This document shows positions 1 to 6,183 of a DNA stretch of 7,507 bases, piece by piece. The DNA is taken from positions 1 through 7,507 of the forward strand of contig CAZAQS010000233.1 of NCBI GenBank assembly GCA_964486825.1, read 5' to 3'. A program made the translations under genes and the position numbers. This stretch comes from CAZAQS01 sp964486825. GTDB lineage: Bacteria; Chloroflexota; Anaerolineae; Anaerolineales; UBA4823. Every line of letters starts with the position of its first letter. Within the stretch, counting starts at the first letter, position 1. The notes under the pieces are model-generated. The model did no database searches and was not told the origin of the DNA. It worked only from the letters and a program-made list of their open reading frames with translations.

Positions 1-77
1 TGGCTGAGCATAATATCGCCAAGCTGCGTGACCGCCAGATACGCGCCGTCCTGCATGGCAGCGGCGACGAGCGCTAA
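1..77 (+). CDS. C-terminal tail of an unidentified protein (partial, 5' end outside window)
   Basis: Reading from base 3, 24 open codons run to a TAA at 75-77. The tail is charged and helix-like, with residues AEHNIAKLRDRQ near the start and VLHGSGDER at the end. The composition and codon use resemble a genuine coding end rather than chance, but the piece is too short to assign a family. It ends 25 bases before the stop codon of the ZIP gene on the other strand, so the two genes converge. No clear terminator hairpin with a T-run is seen in the 25-base gap. It could also be a chance open frame. Confidence 0.45.
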   Translation, partial: AEHNIAKLRDRQIRAVLHGSGDER

Positions 78-102
78 TCGTCAGCCATCTACCTGCCGGC
101 TA

Positions 103-915
103 TTATCCCAGGGCTACATCCAATAGCATCATCACCGCAAATCCACCCATGGCTCCCATCGTGGCGATATCGGTGTTCTCGCCACGCTGTGATTCCGGGA
201 TCAGCTCTTCGATCACTACGAACATCATCGCCCCGGCTGCGAAGCTCAGAGCATAGGGTAAGATGGGCTGCATGAACAGAACCAACGCCGCACCAAGCAC
301 CCCTGCTACAGGCTCTACCAATCCCGAGGCCTGCCCGTACAGGAAGCTCTTCCAGCGTGATAGTCCTTCACCTCTCAGTGGCATGGAAACAGCCAGTCCT
401 TCGGGGAAATTCTGCAAACCGATGCCGATAGCCAGGGCCACCGCCCCCGCTATCGTAGCTGCCGGCATTCCCGCTGCGACCGCTCCAAAAGCTACTCCAA
501 CAGCCAGCCCTTCGGGGAAATTGTGCAGCGTAATGGCCAGCACCAGCAGGATGCTGCGCTGCCAGGTCGTCTGGATGCCTTCCTTTTCCGACATGGGCAG
601 GCCCAGGTGCAAGTGGGGCAGGATCTTATCGATGATCCACAGAAATGCGCCGCCTGCTAGAAATCCGACCACCGCTGGAAGCCAGGATGGTATCCCGCTG
701 CCGTCCATCATGGCGATGGCTGGCGCCAGTAGCGACCAGAAGCTGGCCGCGATCATCACACCGGCAGCAAACCCCAACATTAATACCATGACTCTGCGGT
801 TAACTTTCTTATTGAAAAGCACCCCTGCCGCCCCAAGGGCGGTCATCCCCCACGTGAATAGCGTCGCCAGCAAGGCCTGTAAAACCGGGTTGAGGTTCGT
901 CAATGTTTCGATCAA
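103..915 (-). CDS. ZIP-family divalent metal transporter (GufA-like subfamily)
   Basis: A 270-residue integral membrane protein expected to carry zinc or other divalent cations across the cytoplasmic membrane. About eight hydrophobic segments are visible. The metal-site signatures are HNFPEG at residues 131-136 and QNFPEG at 168-173, a pattern known for GufA-like ZIP proteins. GLVEP (Glu201) in the next helix and EELIPE at 236-241 also fit the family. A short HLHLG stretch (101-105) in the loop after the third hydrophobic region could be a metal-handling loop. The length is normal for bacterial ZIPs. The start is a TTG at 913-915, chosen because the N-terminus then matches the usual short lead before NPVLQALLATLFTWG; GGAG at 921-924 (minus strand) lies 5 bases upstream. 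A second in-frame TTG occurs four codons later. The gene is divergent from the MerR-type regulator, which may control it, though this is inference. The exact metal cannot be read from the sequence. Confidence 0.93.
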   Translation of the reverse strand: MIETLTNLNPVLQALLATLFTWGMTALGAAGVLFNKKVNRRVMVLMLGFAAGVMIAASFWSLLAPAIAMMDGSGIPSWLPAVVGFLAGGAFLWIIDKILPHLHLGLPMSEKEGIQTTWQRSILLVLAITLHNFPEGLAVGVAFGAVAAGMPAATIAGAVALAIGIGLQNFPEGLAVSMPLRGEGLSRWKSFLYGQASGLVEPVAGVLGAALVLFMQPILPYALSFAAGAMMFVVIEELIPESQRGENTDIATMGAMGGFAVMMLLDVALG

Positions 916-939
916 GCTCTCTCCATGTAATTGAATATT

Positions 940-969
940 TGGTAGAGACGGCCCGCCGGGTCTCTACCA
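940..969. repeat. GTAGAGAC-family palindrome (10-bp stem, 10-base spacer)
   Basis: TGGTAGAGAC at 940-949 is the exact reverse complement of GTCTCTACCA at 960-969, separated by a GC-rich 10-base spacer. It shares the GGTAGAGACG core with the cluster at 1811-1869. It lies between the divergent ZIP and MerR genes. If the ZIP promoter is upstream of it, it would form a hairpin in the ZIP mRNA leader. There is no T-run, so it is not a typical terminator. It looks like a member of a dispersed small palindrome family. Confidence 0.8.
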
Positions 970-992
970 CGACGGAGGGGATTTGTAGGGTT

Positions 993-1001
993 ATTATCCC
1001 A
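993..1001 (-). promoter_or_regulatory. Possible extended -10 promoter for the ZIP gene
   Basis: On the minus strand the bases read TGGGATAAT, which is TGn followed by GATAAT, one mismatch from the TATAAT consensus. No good -35 is seen 16-18 bases upstream. A start near 986 would give a leader of about 70 bases that contains the 940-969 hairpin. The assignment is tentative. Confidence 0.3.
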
Positions 1002-1029
1002 CAAGAGCCCTTATCGGATGTACGATTTG

Positions 1030-1043
1030 TGAATTAAAATTCA
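1030..1043. promoter_or_regulatory. AT-rich dyad upstream of the MerR-type gene, possible operator
   Basis: TGAATT at 1030-1035 and AATTCA at 1038-1043 form a 6-bp inverted repeat around two A bases. It ends 15 bases before the proposed ATG at 1059. A weak -35-like TTGTGA (1027-1032) overlaps it, and a CATAAT stretch overlaps the start codon, but the spacing is not standard. MerR-type regulators usually bind dyads inside promoters, so this is a candidate operator for autoregulation or for control of the divergent ZIP gene. An AT-rich 14-mer of this kind could be chance. Confidence 0.3.
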
Positions 1044-1058
1044 GGCTACGATAGCATA

Positions 1059-1817
1059 ATGTCAACCAGAGATTACCTGACTACAGTACAGATCGCCAAA
1101 GGCGCCGGTGTGCATCCGAACACCGTCCGGTTGTACGAGCAATGGGGCCTCCTGCCGCCCATCCCTCGCACTCCAGCCGGTTACAGGAAGTTCACTCCTT
1201 TGCACCTGCGCCAGATGATCCTCGCTCGCACAGCCCTTAGCGGCCCTTATCCCGGCAAGGTCATCCGGGCCTCCGCTGCTGGCCTGGTTCGCCGCTCAGC
1301 TTCAGGGGATTTAGGTGGCGCCCTCGAGCTGGCCTATGGTCACCTGGCGACCGTGCAGGCTGAGCTGGCGCAAGCCGAAACGGCAGCAACATTGCTCCAG
1401 CGGTGGGCGGAAGGTAAGGCTGCCGATGCCACCCAGCAGCCGTTGCATATCAAGGAAGCTGCGGCTCTCCTACAAGTGACCCCGGACGCATTGCGTAGCT
1501 GGGAGCGCAACGGACTTATCCAGGTGCCACGCGACCCCAAAAACCGTTACCGTACCTATACGAGCGTGGAGATAGGCCAGCTGCGCGTCATCCGTATGCT
1601 TCGCAGGGCTGGCTACAGCAGCATGGCCATCCTTCGCATGACCCTGCATCTGAAGAAAGGCGGCCGCGGCGACTTGCGCCAGGTGCTCGACACTCCTCGC
1701 CCGGATGAAGACATTTACACTGCGGCAGACCGCTGGCTTTCGACCCTTACCGAGCAGCTAGACCGATCCTGGCAGGTCATCTCCCAGCTTGAAGAAATGA
1801 TCCGAGAGATGGGGTAG
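1059..1817 (+). CDS. MerR-type transcriptional regulator with two tandem MerR DNA-binding domains
   Basis: A 252-residue cytoplasmic regulator. Two MerR-type winged helix-turn-helix domains are visible. The first is at about residues 6-60, with helix TTVQIAKGAGVHPNTVRLYE, then WGLLPP and the wing PAGYRKFT. The second is at about 128-195, with helix IKEAAALLQVTPDALRSWE, then NGLIQVP and the wing NRYRTYT. A helical linker (about 86-122) joins them, and the C-terminus (about 218-250) looks like a dimerising coiled coil. The protein has no cysteine at all, which argues against the cysteine metal site of MerR, ZntR or CueR. Classical MerR proteins have one such domain and dimerise, so this chain could recognise DNA with two unlike heads. 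The ATG at 1059 starts just before the first domain. No Shine-Dalgarno is evident, so a leaderless mRNA is possible. The TAG stop lies inside a GTAGAGAC repeat arm. The ligand and targets are unknown; the divergent ZIP gene is the obvious candidate target. Confidence 0.88.
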   Translation: MSTRDYLTTVQIAKGAGVHPNTVRLYEQWGLLPPIPRTPAGYRKFTPLHLRQMILARTALSGPYPGKVIRASAAGLVRRSASGDLGGALELAYGHLATVQAELAQAETAATLLQRWAEGKAADATQQPLHIKEAAALLQVTPDALRSWERNGLIQVPRDPKNRYRTYTSVEIGQLRVIRMLRRAGYSSMAILRMTLHLKKGGRGDLRQVLDTPRPDEDIYTAADRWLSTLTEQLDRSWQVISQLEEMIREMG

Positions 1818-1869
1818 AGACGCCCTCAAAGAGAGCCCCCCTAGAGACGCCCCAACGGGGCGTCTCTAC
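1811..1869. repeat. GTAGAGAC palindrome cluster: two left arms, one right arm
   Basis: TAGAGACGCCCC at 1842-1853 pairs perfectly with GGGGCGTCTCTA at 1857-1868 over a 3-base loop, giving a 12-bp GC-rich stem. A further left arm, GTAGAGACGCCC at 1814-1825, is also an exact 12-base complement of 1858-1869. The single right arm can therefore pair with either left arm. The first left arm contains the TAG stop (1815-1817) of the MerR-type gene. The core matches the palindrome at 940-969. The stem could act as a transcription barrier, but no T-run follows it; instead an extended -10 promoter abuts it. Confidence 0.85.
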
Positions 1870-1878
1870 TGCTATAAT
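1870..1878 (+). promoter_or_regulatory. Extended -10 promoter for the CWH43-like/MFS unit
   Basis: TGCTATAAT at 1870-1878 is a perfect extended -10 (TGn plus TATAAT). It starts one base after the end of the palindrome at 1869. No -35 match is found at standard spacing, as expected for an extended -10, and that region falls within the repeat hairpin. The predicted start near 1885 leaves a leader of about 43 bases before the ATG at 1928. That ATG has a good AGGAG at 1916-1920, 7 bases upstream. Confidence 0.6.
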
Positions 1879-1927
1879 CTAATTACCGGACCGATATCCT
1901 GCCAACCGAACTGCCAGGAGACCAGTA

Positions 1928-3952
1928 ATGATCGCTTATGGCATTCTCTTCCTTTTTTTCTTCCAGCTCATCAGCGAGTTCGTAGAAGCCATCTACGCCT
2001 TTGGGCTGCTGGGCACCTCTATCCCGCCCGAGATCGCCAGCGTGCTATTTCTGTTCTCGCCGCTGCTGCTGCTGGTTCTGCCACGCCCGCTGCAGGGAAG
2101 GAGGCTTGCGCTGGTAGCGGTACTGGCGTTGCTGGCTGGCGTGGGAGGCGTTTTCCTGGATACCAGATTGCGCATGCTAGCCAACGGCTTTGGAGCAGCC
2201 TGCTTCCTGATCTACCTGCCGGCGCGCCTGTGGGAGTTAGCCCAGGCAAATAAGGTTGAGGGTGACCTGGCAAAGAACGGGCTCCAGGTGGGCGTGAAGC
2301 TGGGTGGAGGTCTGGCGGTAGGGTTGGCTATCTCCATCCTCCTGCGGGCCTGGAACTCAGGCCTGTACCCCTATGCCGAGACCTGGTTCCGCATTATAGC
2401 TATCGCATTGGCTGGCGTAGGCGCCTGGATGCTTCTATTTCCAGGACGGTTGCGCTTGGGCATGGAAGACGACCTGTCTGGCGAGGATTTCCCGGATGCA
2501 GAGGCCCCGCCGGTCGGTCTGAGGGAGCTTTCCACCAGCGGAGCAGGTTTCTGGCCCACTGCCGGCCTGAGCGTAGGGATGGTGGCGGTTCTGGCTTTGC
2601 TCTATTTTGCCTTCGCAAGCCCTGGCGTGATCTCCCGCTGGAGCGGGGCCAATTATATCGTCCTGCTCGGACTGTGTGTTACGGTTTTGAGCGCCCTGGG
2701 GGCGTGGATGGCTGGCATGCCGCACAGGCGGCGGTACGCTCATCCACTGGCGCTGGGGGCATGGAACCTGATCTTTATCGCCGCCCTCTTAGGGACGATC
2801 TTGCCACACCAGATGCGCTTCCCAGTTGTGCCTGGCGTTTATCCCCTGCCTGAGCCCTTGCCCGGACCGTTGGCAGGAGTTGCCGCGTTGCTGATGGTTG
2901 CGCTCTTCCCAGTGATACTGGTGAATTTCGTCCTGCTGGTCTCCGAGTTGGCAACCCTCAGGCCTTCACAGCGCAAGTTGGGAGGCGCCTTCGGACTGGC
3001 AGCGTTGTTCCTGTTGGTAATGATCTTCGCCCAGGTTTTTACTACCGTTTACGATTATATCCCCGTGGTTGGGCCTTTCTTTCGCGACCGCTTTTGGCTG
3101 GTATACCTGGTATTAGGCCTGGCAGCTTCGCTGCCCCTGCTCCTGGTGCGCCGGGTTTGGGCCACTCTCTGGCCGCCTCTTTCCAGACCGGTGGCGGGGA
3201 GCGTGATTGGCCTCGGGCTGGCTGCCCTGATCGGCGCCGGCCTCGCCGTAGCAACCCCGGATCCCCTGCCTGGGGAGCCGACCAGCCTGGTGGTGATGAC
3301 CTATAATATCCAGCAGGGCTATACCCAAAGCGGGTCCCGCGATCCACAGGCCCAGTTGAGGGTCATGCGAGCCGCTGGGGCAGACCTGATCGGGCTGCAA
3401 GAGTCGGACTCTACCCGCATTGCCGGGGGTAATAACGACCTGGTGCGTTACTTCGCAGACCGGCTGGATATGCACTCCTATTATGGACCCAAGTCGGTGA
3501 CCGGCACATTTGGGATCGCGCTGCTTTCGCGTTACCCGATCGAGAACCCGCGCACTTTCTATATGTACTCAGAGGGCGAGCAGGCGGCCGCCATCCACGC
3601 TCAGGTGAGGGTTGGCGGGCGGCTTGTCAACGTCTTCGTGACCCACCTGGGCAACGGCGGTCCCCTCATCCAACAAGAGAACTTCCTGAAAGAGCTGGGA
3701 GGGCTGCAAGATGTGATCGCCATGGGGGATTTCAACTTCCGTCCGGAAACCGAGCAGTATACCCTGACGACGGAAAGTTTGCAGGACGCCTGGCTGCTGC
3801 GCTGGCCGAGCGGCGCCGACGAGGTCGGATACCGGCCTGACCGGCGCATCGATCACGTCTTCCTTTCGCCGGATCTGCAAGTCAGGTCGGCCCGTTTCCA
3901 TACCGGTCCCGAATCGGACCACCCCGCCCTGGTGGTAGAGGTTGGCTGGTGA
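1928..3952 (+). CDS. Multi-pass membrane protein with C-terminal endonuclease/exonuclease/phosphatase-fold domain, CWH43/PGAP2IP-like
   Basis: A 674-residue protein. Residues 1-445 hold about 13 hydrophobic segments. Residues about 452-674 form an endonuclease/exonuclease/phosphatase (EEP) domain with the expected active-site motifs: TYNIQ (Asn460), LQES (Glu492), VTHLG (His573), GDFN (Asp601, Asn603), RIDHVF (Asp642, His643) and SDHPAL (Asp664, His665). All key metal and catalytic residues appear intact. The spacing and the accompanying motifs GNNDL, YYGPKS, FGIALLSRYPI, EGE and VTHLGN resemble, from memory, the C-terminal half of eukaryotic CWH43/PGAP2-interacting protein, which acts in GPI-anchor lipid remodelling. 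Basic loops after segments 2, 8, 10 and 12 suggest N-in and 13 passes, placing the EEP domain outside the cytoplasm. The substrate is unknown; a phosphodiester in a membrane lipid or glycolipid is plausible. The ATG at 1928 has AGGAG 7 bases upstream. The end overlaps the MFS gene by 11 bases if that gene begins at its TTG. Confidence 0.88.
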   Translation: MIAYGILFLFFFQLISEFVEAIYAFGLLGTSIPPEIASVLFLFSPLLLLVLPRPLQGRRLALVAVLALLAGVGGVFLDTRLRMLANGFGAACFLIYLPARLWELAQANKVEGDLAKNGLQVGVKLGGGLAVGLAISILLRAWNSGLYPYAETWFRIIAIALAGVGAWMLLFPGRLRLGMEDDLSGEDFPDAEAPPVGLRELSTSGAGFWPTAGLSVGMVAVLALLYFAFASPGVISRWSGANYIVLLGLCVTVLSALGAWMAGMPHRRRYAHPLALGAWNLIFIAALLGTILPHQMRFPVVPGVYPLPEPLPGPLAGVAALLMVALFPVILVNFVLLVSELATLRPSQRKLGGAFGLAALFLLVMIFAQVFTTVYDYIPVVGPFFRDRFWLVYLVLGLAASLPLLLVRRVWATLWPPLSRPVAGSVIGLGLAALIGAGLAVATPDPLPGEPTSLVVMTYNIQQGYTQSGSRDPQAQLRVMRAAGADLIGLQESDSTRIAGGNNDLVRYFADRLDMHSYYGPKSVTGTFGIALLSRYPIENPRTFYMYSEGEQAAAIHAQVRVGGRLVNVFVTHLGNGGPLIQQENFLKELGGLQDVIAMGDFNFRPETEQYTLTTESLQDAWLLRWPSGADEVGYRPDRRIDHVFLSPDLQVRSARFHTGPESDHPALVVEVGW

Positions 3953-5288
3953 CCAGGTGGGTAAGCCCATAGCAGACAAGAATGCAAAACGTTTGGGATA
4001 CATGGTCGTCGCAGCCTCCTGGCTGGCAGTTTTTTGCCTGTTCGGATTCCGCTCGAGCTTCTCCATCCTAAACCCGGTCATGATCAGCAGCACCGGTTGG
4101 GAGAAGACCCTGCCTTCCACCGGCTACTCGATCATGATGTCGGTTTATGCTGTCACCGCCTTCTTCAGCGGGATGATCATTGATAAATGGGGAACTCGTC
4201 CAGCTTATTTTCTGGGTGCGATCTTCTGCTCACTGGGATTCCTGTTGACCAGCCTTGTACCGAATTCATCCCCTTACCTGCACCTGGCCCTGTACGGTCT
4301 ATTCGCTGGCGTGGGTACGGGTATGCTTTGGGTATCGTCCACAATCTCTGTCCGCAATTGGTTCGTAGGCAAGGCTTATGCGACCTGGTGGGGGGTAGCC
4401 TTCACTGGCGCCCCCCTGGCCCAGGTTGTGCTGAGCCTGGTGGTGAAGCCCATTTTGACCGGTCCCGAAGCTGGCCCGGATAGCTGGCGGTTTGCCATGC
4501 GCATCCTGGCAGTTATCATGTTCGTAGCCTTGATGCTGGCTACCGCGATTGCCAAGAAACCGCCAGAGGCTTATAACCTCAAACCCTACGGCCTGGCTCT
4601 GGACGGTCCAGGTCCTCAGAAAGCGGAATTTTTATGGACACCCAAAACGGCATATAAAACACTGCCAATCTGGGGAACGATTGTCGTCTTCTTGACAGCC
4701 ATGATTGGTGAATTCCTGATCTGGACCCAGGTGGTGCGTTATTGGACAGTGGATGCAGGCATGAATCTGGCTACTGCAACCAATCTTTATATCTTCATCG
4801 GGATCGCGGGCATCTTTACCATGCCTTTGCTTGGCAGGGTAGCCGATTTGCTTGTAGGCAAGTTGGGCGACGAGACAAGAGCGCGCAAAAGCATGCTCAT
4901 ATTTGCTCCCGCTGTTGGAGTGGTAGCTTGTTTGCTGCTACTGGTAAGCGGGGCGGGTTCCTTCGCTATTGGTGTTTTGGCCTGCGTGATGTTCGCCATC
5001 TACTGGGCTATCGAACCCGGCGGTTGCGCCGGTTACGCAGGCTCTATCTACGGGCGAAAATCTCTCGGCCGTATCTGGGGGTTGGCGACGTTGATCGTGA
5101 TGGGAATTGGCCCCGCCCTGGGAACCTACATGGGATCAAGCCTGGGAGCCGGAGGTAGCTACATTCCATCTATCTGGTTCGCTCTGGCTGCCTTTGCAGT
5201 TTCTACCGTCGCCGCTCTTTTCCTGCCACTGTCTGCTCGGAAGCCTGAGCATACACCGGAGACTGTTGTCCAAAACGCCTCCTGCTAA
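3942..5288 (+). CDS. MFS permease, OFA (oxalate/formate antiporter-like) type
   Basis: A permease of up to 448 residues with about 12 hydrophobic segments and a polar central loop (about 204-240), as usual for the major facilitator superfamily. The loop between segments 2 and 3 carries the family signature GMIIDKWGTRP (residues 77-87); GRVADLLVGK (298-307) is its counterpart in the second half. The N-terminal stretch FRSSFSILNP followed by STGW resembles OFA/monocarboxylate-type MFS members, so an organic anion is the likely cargo, but the substrate cannot be read. The start is uncertain. TTG at 3942 overlaps the preceding gene by 11 bases, GTG at 3957 follows its TGA by 4 bases, and ATG at 4002 lies just before the first membrane segment. 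None has a strong Shine-Dalgarno; a weak AGAGG sits at 3937-3941. In every case the position suggests cotranscription, and perhaps coupled translation, with the upstream membrane EEP protein. It converges on the DUF2270 gene across 28 bases with no obvious terminator. Confidence 0.9.
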   Translation: MAGDQVGKPIADKNAKRLGYMVVAASWLAVFCLFGFRSSFSILNPVMISSTGWEKTLPSTGYSIMMSVYAVTAFFSGMIIDKWGTRPAYFLGAIFCSLGFLLTSLVPNSSPYLHLALYGLFAGVGTGMLWVSSTISVRNWFVGKAYATWWGVAFTGAPLAQVVLSLVVKPILTGPEAGPDSWRFAMRILAVIMFVALMLATAIAKKPPEAYNLKPYGLALDGPGPQKAEFLWTPKTAYKTLPIWGTIVVFLTAMIGEFLIWTQVVRYWTVDAGMNLATATNLYIFIGIAGIFTMPLLGRVADLLVGKLGDETRARKSMLIFAPAVGVVACLLLLVSGAGSFAIGVLACVMFAIYWAIEPGGCAGYAGSIYGRKSLGRIWGLATLIVMGIGPALGTYMGSSLGAGGSYIPSIWFALAAFAVSTVAALFLPLSARKPEHTPETVVQNASC

Positions 5289-5316
5289 GATACCAGCGGC
5301 ATTATCTTTTAAAACT

Positions 5317-6039
5317 CTATGCCTCCTCCCGATGCGCCATATTCATGCGAAGTGGGTGGCCAGCGGGCAGATCCTTTTTGATACGGCTACACCAGAAACT
5401 GTATGCGCCTAAAAGGAATAATGCCCCGTAAAATATCAGCATGACCGCGATCACGAAACGTCCAGGGAAAGGCCCAATCGAGGCGCGCTCGATAACCTCA
5501 GCCACGGATGTGTAGTCGGTTGGATGCGACATCAATACGACGATCCAACTTCCCAGTAGCACTGCATATATCCACTGGTAACTGCGCCGTAAACGCCTTC
5601 CGACAGCTTCCCACCAGGGCATGTGAAAATGTGGCCATTCCATATCATGAGCTAAAGTTTCTGCCCAATCCGGCATGGATGGTTGTGTGCCAGCTAACAT
5701 TGGGCGGTAGAAATTGATTTCCAACATACGCACACGGGATCGCCAGATGTCGAAGAAGCGGTAGCGCCGCGCCTCCATCAGCATCAGGAAGGTGCAAAAC
5801 AAGGTAATGATAGGGATAATCACGTGGCGTTCGCTGCTTAGGTCTGCAAAAACAAAGCTCAGAGCAGTAGCGCTTAATACTACCGCCCAATGCGTGGTGG
5901 TATCGATGCGGCTGCGCCAGGCTGTGGTTTCACCCAGCTCCCCTCGATAGAGATGTACTATAGCATTGACAAATTCGCTTCGGTTTATATGCTCCAGTTC
6001 CATCCTTTGAGCTGTAAAGGTAAGGGTAGAATTATCCAT
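5317..6039 (-). CDS. DUF2270 family integral membrane protein, function unknown
   Basis: A 240-residue protein that I recognise as DUF2270 by its conserved N-terminal block EFVNAIVHLYRGEL (22-35), then AWRSRIDTTTHWAVV (40-54). A second block, EARRYRFFDIWRSRVRMLE (89-107), follows the first membrane pair. Four membrane segments are visible at about 50-66, 72-89, 152-170 and 193-216, with a soluble tryptophan- and histidine-rich loop in the middle (about 125-148, including WPHFHMPWW). The length is normal for the family. ATG at 6037-6039 is preceded by a strong AGGAGG (6051-6056 on the minus strand) 11 bases upstream. It lies downstream of glgE on the same strand with a 141-base gap, so readthrough from glgE is possible, though the strong ribosome binding site suggests its own expression. 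The family has no known biochemical role, and I infer none. Confidence 0.88.
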   Translation of the reverse strand: MDNSTLTFTAQRMELEHINRSEFVNAIVHLYRGELGETTAWRSRIDTTTHWAVVLSATALSFVFADLSSERHVIIPIITLFCTFLMLMEARRYRFFDIWRSRVRMLEINFYRPMLAGTQPSMPDWAETLAHDMEWPHFHMPWWEAVGRRLRRSYQWIYAVLLGSWIVVLMSHPTDYTSVAEVIERASIGPFPGRFVIAVMLIFYGALFLLGAYSFWCSRIKKDLPAGHPLRMNMAHREEA

Positions 6040-6161
6040 CGTAATAAATTCCTCCTTAGTATATTCCCCCGGAATTGCCGCCTGTATTTCGGATTATTTC
6101 AAATCTCCCGCAGAAAGTGACAGAATAGAGCTGGACATCCGTAAGGTGGTGCCAGTACCTG

Positions 6162-6183
6162 TGAGGGGCTTGAACCACCCTCA
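6162..6183 (-). terminator. Weak hairpin at the glgE stop codon
   Basis: TGAGGG at 6162-6167 is the reverse complement of CCCTCA at 6178-6183, with a 10-base loop. The glgE TGA stop is part of the stem. A competing pairing, GGTGGT (6145-6150) with ACCACC (6174-6179), uses the same bases. Neither is followed by a clear T-run on the minus strand, so a terminator role is doubtful. The rest of the 6040-6180 gap shows only the DUF2270 ribosome binding site. No promoter with convincing -35 and -10 was found there. Confidence 0.2.

Noticed and set aside
263..934. 223-codon open frame on the plus strand across the ZIP gene
   Set aside because: It is antisense to a clear ZIP transporter; the protein is low-complexity and rich in proline, alanine and serine with no recognisable domain.
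101..1001. Same 10-mer TATTATCCCA at 101-110 and 992-1001, flanking the ZIP gene
   Set aside because: A shared 10-mer is expected by chance many times in 7.5 kb, and the flanks do not match.
3569..4120. 183-codon minus-strand open frame across the EEP/MFS junction
   Set aside because: It is antisense to the EEP catalytic motifs and the MFS start, and its protein has no family features.
6056..6066. TATACT as a -10 for the DUF2270 gene
   Set aside because: It directly abuts the Shine-Dalgarno, so transcription from it would start within or after the ribosome site, and no -35 is present.
6145..6183. tRNA-like T-arm on the minus strand (GGTTCAAGCCCC)
   Set aside because: The flanking stem would need a 10-base loop in place of 7, and no acceptor, D or anticodon arms can be built nearby.
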